A stretch of DNA of 64,000 nucleotides from Planctomycetota bacterium (lineage in GTDB: Bacteria > Planctomycetota > Phycisphaerae > WQYP01), in the NCBI GenBank assembly GCA_021818445.1, contig JAKAEB010000003.1, positions 49,569 through 113,568 on the forward strand, given 5' to 3'. Numbering within the stretch: the first letter of the stretch is position 1; every line of letters starts with the position of its first letter. The notes under the pieces were generated by a model, which did no database searches, had not been told where the DNA came from, and saw only the letters and a program-made list of their open reading frames with translations. A program made the translations under genes and the position numbers. Of the stretch, positions 60,963-64,000 are shown in pieces.

Positions 60963-63900
60963 GTGGCGGCATTTCTCGGTCTGGACATCGGTAGCAACTC
61001 GGTGGGGAGCTTTTGGTTTGACGCACAAGGCGGGCGGCTGGCTGCCGGCACATCCGTCTTCCCAGCGGGCGTTGAGGAAACCGACGATAAACGCGGCGAG
61101 CCTAGGAACGCCAAGCGAAGAATGGCCCGGCGAACGCGGATCACCTTGGCCCGCCGTGCCCAGCGTAAACGTGAGCTGAAGAAAAAGCTCGTCGGTGTAG
61201 GCCTGCTGCCGTCAGGCGCTGGGGAATTTAAGGAACTCTTGGAGGCGACAGACCCTTGGGAACTGCGGCGAACCGGCTTGGACAGGAAACTGGCACCCCA
61301 TGAGTTCGGACGCGTCCTGCTGCATCTCGCCCAGCGGCGCGGGGCGCTGGGGCTGAGAACCGTAGACATCGAAAGCGGTGACGACTTGGACGGCGATGGG
61401 GACGGACCAGTCAAAGCGGCAATAGGCGCGGTGCAGGCCAAGATGCGGGAGGGTGGGGCACGCACATTTGGGGAGTTCATCGCAACTCTGCGGCAGCAGC
61501 GTATCACGCCGATAACCACGGAGGACAGGCGGCGCGAGCCGCTCCGCAAGGGACCGCGAGAATATCGAGACCGAATCCGGAATAAAGCAAACAATTACGA
61601 GCACTGCGCAGACCGGGCCATGGTCCGGCACGAGTTTGCAAAACTTTGGGAAAAGCAGGCGAGTTTCGGCGGGCCATTGGCCGAAGCTTTAACTGACGAA
61701 TTACGCGTCGCCCTTGACGATGAATCGGGCGACACTGCCTGGAAACACAAGGGTCTGCTTTTTGGCCAGCGGCGCAGCTCTTGGGACCTCGGAACGCTCG
61801 GTCGCTGCACTTTGCACCCGACCGAGCGATGCTTGCCGCATGCGGACGTATACGCGTCTCGCTACCTCGTCGTTGAGACGGTCAACAACCTAAAGATCAT
61901 CGAGCAGGGGATGGAGCCGCGATCCCTAACGCCGAGCGAACGGCGCACGATTAAGGATTACCTAAGTGGCCCGCTCGGGATTGAAAAGCGGGGGAAGCGT
62001 AAGGGCCAGCCGAAGCAGTCAGTATCGGTTTCGGACCTGCGTGACCTGATGGGATGGGGCCGTGCGAGCAAAACTGCACATTTCCGTTTCAACGTGGAGT
62101 CGGATGAGGACCGTGTGATAAACACCGACTGGTTCAGCCGGGAAATTATCCACGGGGCCGTCACAAGGGAAAAGTGGCAGGCAATGCCGGAGCGTGTTCG
62201 CGAGGGGTTAAACCGGGCGATTCTGAAATATGACCCGGAGGATGCCGGGCATGCCCTAAAACTGCGTGAAGGGGCGATGGCTTGGGCGGGTCTGGACGAG
62301 GCGCAAGCTGAACGGCTTCTTACTGCGTGGAAGAGACGGCCCAAGCCCGATGCGAAGCGGCTCAACATGAGCCGCCGGGCGGTGCGGAACCTCTTGGAAA
62401 AGATGGACGCCGAGGTGCCCTACCCCGACCGGAGCAGGCCGGGCCACACCCGGTGGTTGACGCAAATCGAGGCGCGCAAACTCATCGCGGAGGATTCAGC
62501 CTTCTGCGATACCACGACGTGTGAGCCGTTGGACGACCATACCCGCCGACGGTACGCAACCGGTGCCAAGGGTGCCACGGCGTCGGACCGGCACTACATG
62601 CGAAAGCACTTATTGGCGAATGGTGGCGAGGCAGTCCGCGGCCCGGATGGGCAGCCGTTGTCCGAGCCGCCGCCGGCGCCGCTCGTCAGCAATCCTGTGG
62701 TTCGCAAGGCGATTCACGAGGTTCGTCGGCACCTTGTGGAGTACATGAAAACCTTCGGGCGCAAGCCTGATAGGATATTCGTCGAGCTTTCGCGCGAAGC
62801 AAAAATGGGAAAGAAGGACGCCGACGCGATGCTCCTCAAGAATCGCCTCCGTAACCGGATTCGCAATGACATCATTCGCGAATTCAGCCTGCACTCCAAG
62901 ACCGCCACGCAACAGCGGGCTGCTGTCGACCGCGTAGTACTGGCCGTCCAGCAAAGATGCGTCTGCCCGCTTTGCGGAAAAACGGAGGCGGGGGATGGCA
63001 GCGGGGGCATCACTTTGCTGAATGCGGCCAAGGGGGATGGGTGTGAGGCAGCGCATATAATCCCCAAGGCCTGCGGCGGGAACAACGGGCTGGGAAACAT
63101 CGTGCTGGCACATACGAAATGCAACCGCGACATGGGTCGGCGCACACCACGCGAATTTTGGGGGGCGAAATTGGATGGAGGCTTCAGCGCGGGGATTTCC
63201 TGGGTTGAAAATATCTACGAAGGAGTAGAGCGGCAGAAGCCTAAGGAAGCAAGGGGCGTGACGGGCAATTCACTCTGGGCACTCTATTTCAACCGGCGCG
63301 ACGATCAAGCAAAAATCGATCAATTTAAAAGGGAGGTGAAGGACCTCCCGGCAATGACGCAGCGCCAAGGCGAGGCGACCAAATATGCCGCCCGGCAGGT
63401 GATGGCCTACCTCTCGGATGCGATCTTCGACAGCGCGGGCCTACCCGAGCGCGGCGGCGAGCGAAGGATATTCGCCACCGACGGCCTCTGGACAAGCCGC
63501 CTGCGGCGGGAATGGGGTTTGTTCTTCGACCCCCACGGTGCACGTGACCACAAGCTCGAAGGCGAGGAAAAGCGCCTGCGAAAGGAGAAGGATCGTGGAG
63601 ATCATCGCCATCACGCCGTTGATGCGGCGGCGATCGCCTGCTGTTCGCCGCAAGTACAAGAGGCCTGGGAGGCTCGCGAGCGAAAAGCTGAAAACGATGG
63701 CGTCAACACGGCCGACGAGGAGGCGATGGAGATATATCGCCGCCAGCATCCGCTTCCACCGCCGGCACCGTTCAAGACCCGTGAAGATTTCCGCGGGGCC
63801 ATATGGCGGGCAGTCTTTGGAGACGGCGAAACCGAAAGGCCCATCTGCCACAGACCGGTGAAACGCAAGCTGACCGGCGCGCTTCACGAAGAAACGCTTT

Positions 63901-64000
63901 TCGGCCCGGTGCTGGACTCCGCCGGCAGCCTTACAAATAGCTACACGGGCAGGAAGGATGTGCAGAAACTGACACCCGCGCATCTGCGCATGCCAGATCG
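60963..64000 (+). CDS. cas9: Cas9 RNA-guided endonuclease, compact type II-C-like; 3' end cut by the window
   Basis: The frame is open from GTG 60963 to the window end, 1012 residues so far. GAGGAG at 60950-60955 sits 7 nt before the GTG and fixes the start. RuvC-I: FLGLDIGSNSVGSF with Asp8. Bridge helix: RNAKRRMARRTRITLARRAQ (about 49-75). The REC lobe follows. RuvC-II: RIFVELSREAKMGKKDAD with Glu608. HNH: C668-PL-C671, EAAHIIPK with His698, Asn712, H717-TK-C720, Asn721. RuvC-III: DHRHHAVDAAAIA with His884 and Asp887. The C-terminal stretch GALHEETLFGP and YTGRKDVQKLTP look like the PAM-interacting part. RuvC is intact. In HNH the residue before the catalytic His is Ala697 where Asp/Glu is usual. 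A CxxC/HxxC zinc pair within HNH recalls IscB-like HNH domains. The II-C assignment rests on size. Confidence 0.93.
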   Translation, partial: MAAFLGLDIGSNSVGSFWFDAQGGRLAAGTSVFPAGVEETDDKRGEPRNAKRRMARRTRITLARRAQRKRELKKKLVGVGLLPSGAGEFKELLEATDPWELRRTGLDRKLAPHEFGRVLLHLAQRRGALGLRTVDIESGDDLDGDGDGPVKAAIGAVQAKMREGGARTFGEFIATLRQQRITPITTEDRRREPLRKGPREYRDRIRNKANNYEHCADRAMVRHEFAKLWEKQASFGGPLAEALTDELRVALDDESGDTAWKHKGLLFGQRRSSWDLGTLGRCTLHPTERCLPHADVYASRYLVVETVNNLKIIEQGMEPRSLTPSERRTIKDYLSGPLGIEKRGKRKGQPKQSVSVSDLRDLMGWGRASKTAHFRFNVESDEDRVINTDWFSREIIHGAVTREKWQAMPERVREGLNRAILKYDPEDAGHALKLREGAMAWAGLDEAQAERLLTAWKRRPKPDAKRLNMSRRAVRNLLEKMDAEVPYPDRSRPGHTRWLTQIEARKLIAEDSAFCDTTTCEPLDDHTRRRYATGAKGATASDRHYMRKHLLANGGEAVRGPDGQPLSEPPPAPLVSNPVVRKAIHEVRRHLVEYMKTFGRKPDRIFVELSREAKMGKKDADAMLLKNRLRNRIRNDIIREFSLHSKTATQQRAAVDRVVLAVQQRCVCPLCGKTEAGDGSGGITLLNAAKGDGCEAAHIIPKACGGNNGLGNIVLAHTKCNRDMGRRTPREFWGAKLDGGFSAGISWVENIYEGVERQKPKEARGVTGNSLWALYFNRRDDQAKIDQFKREVKDLPAMTQRQGEATKYAARQVMAYLSDAIFDSAGLPERGGERRIFATDGLWTSRLRREWGLFFDPHGARDHKLEGEEKRLRKEKDRGDHRHHAVDAAAIACCSPQVQEAWEARERKAENDGVNTADEEAMEIYRRQHPLPPPAPFKTREDFRGAIWRAVFGDGETERPICHRPVKRKLTGALHEETLFGPVLDSAGSLTNSYTGRKDVQKLTPAHLRMPD

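Noticed and set aside
63441..63983. 180-residue minus-strand frame at the right edge
   Set aside because: It runs opposite the C-terminal part of cas9, where the RuvC-III motif is on the plus strand, and has no family features.

Overview
The window reads as a stretch of chromosome from a planctomycete, most like the Phycisphaerae. The evidence is indirect: a PEP-CTERM protein, tandem DUF4159 domains, large secreted glycoside hydrolases, a BlaI/M56 pair with an unusual sensor, a PilM-secretin cluster with long low-complexity proteins, and outer-membrane porins. No rRNA is present to settle it. Most of the sequence is ordinary core chromosome; the accessory material sits at 53.4-64 kb.

Layout. 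0-5.7 kb: the 3' end of a nitrate-type ABC substrate-binding protein, then ilvB, ilvN, leuD and purD. 5.7-16 kb: a secreted tandem-DUF4159 protein and a lectin-GH92 mannosidase (minus strand), then blaI, an M56 membrane peptidase fused to an alpha/alpha-toroid domain, a secreted paralogue of that toroid, and an OprO/P porin. 16-24.6 kb: inositol-phosphate synthase, EVE protein, RicT/PSP1 protein, tRNA-Arg(ACG), OprB porin, MFS transporter and priA. 24.7-34.2 kb: a four-gene minus-strand cluster (pilM with a PilN-like tail, two membrane-anchored proteins, a giant TPR-secretin). 34.3-39.5 kb: a small unknown protein, a GH51 arabinofuranosidase, a 137-bp palindromic element, an SRPBCC-MarR pair and mqnA. 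39.6-50.8 kb: a long minus-strand run read as tgt-yajC-secDF-rpsO-pnp-csp, followed by a histidine kinase, a HAD phosphatase and a lipoprotein. 51-53.4 kb: ribE-pdxA with convergent trpF.

53.4-64 kb: a PEP-CTERM protein with a long leader and a strong terminator, a probably truncated C39-like protein, a TIGR04255 gene with a small antitoxin-like gene and a frameshifted PIN toxin, ftsK, and then a compact Cas9 beginning at a GTG at 60963 and running off the right edge. Between ftsK and cas9 the minus strand carries a consensus -35 TTGACA, a weak -10, and then two hairpin/T-tract terminators. This is a good candidate tracrRNA transcribed divergently from cas9. The three RuvC acidic/His elements of Cas9 are intact, but the residue before the HNH catalytic His is Ala rather than Asp/Glu. 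cas1, cas2 and the CRISPR array are not in the window.

Novelty candidates, in my order: the cas9/tracrRNA locus with its unusual HNH, the BlaI/M56-toroid/secreted-toroid signalling set, the palindromic element at 37.3 kb, and the decaying TIGR04255-antitoxin-PIN island. All family names come from reading motifs by eye; no database search was run.
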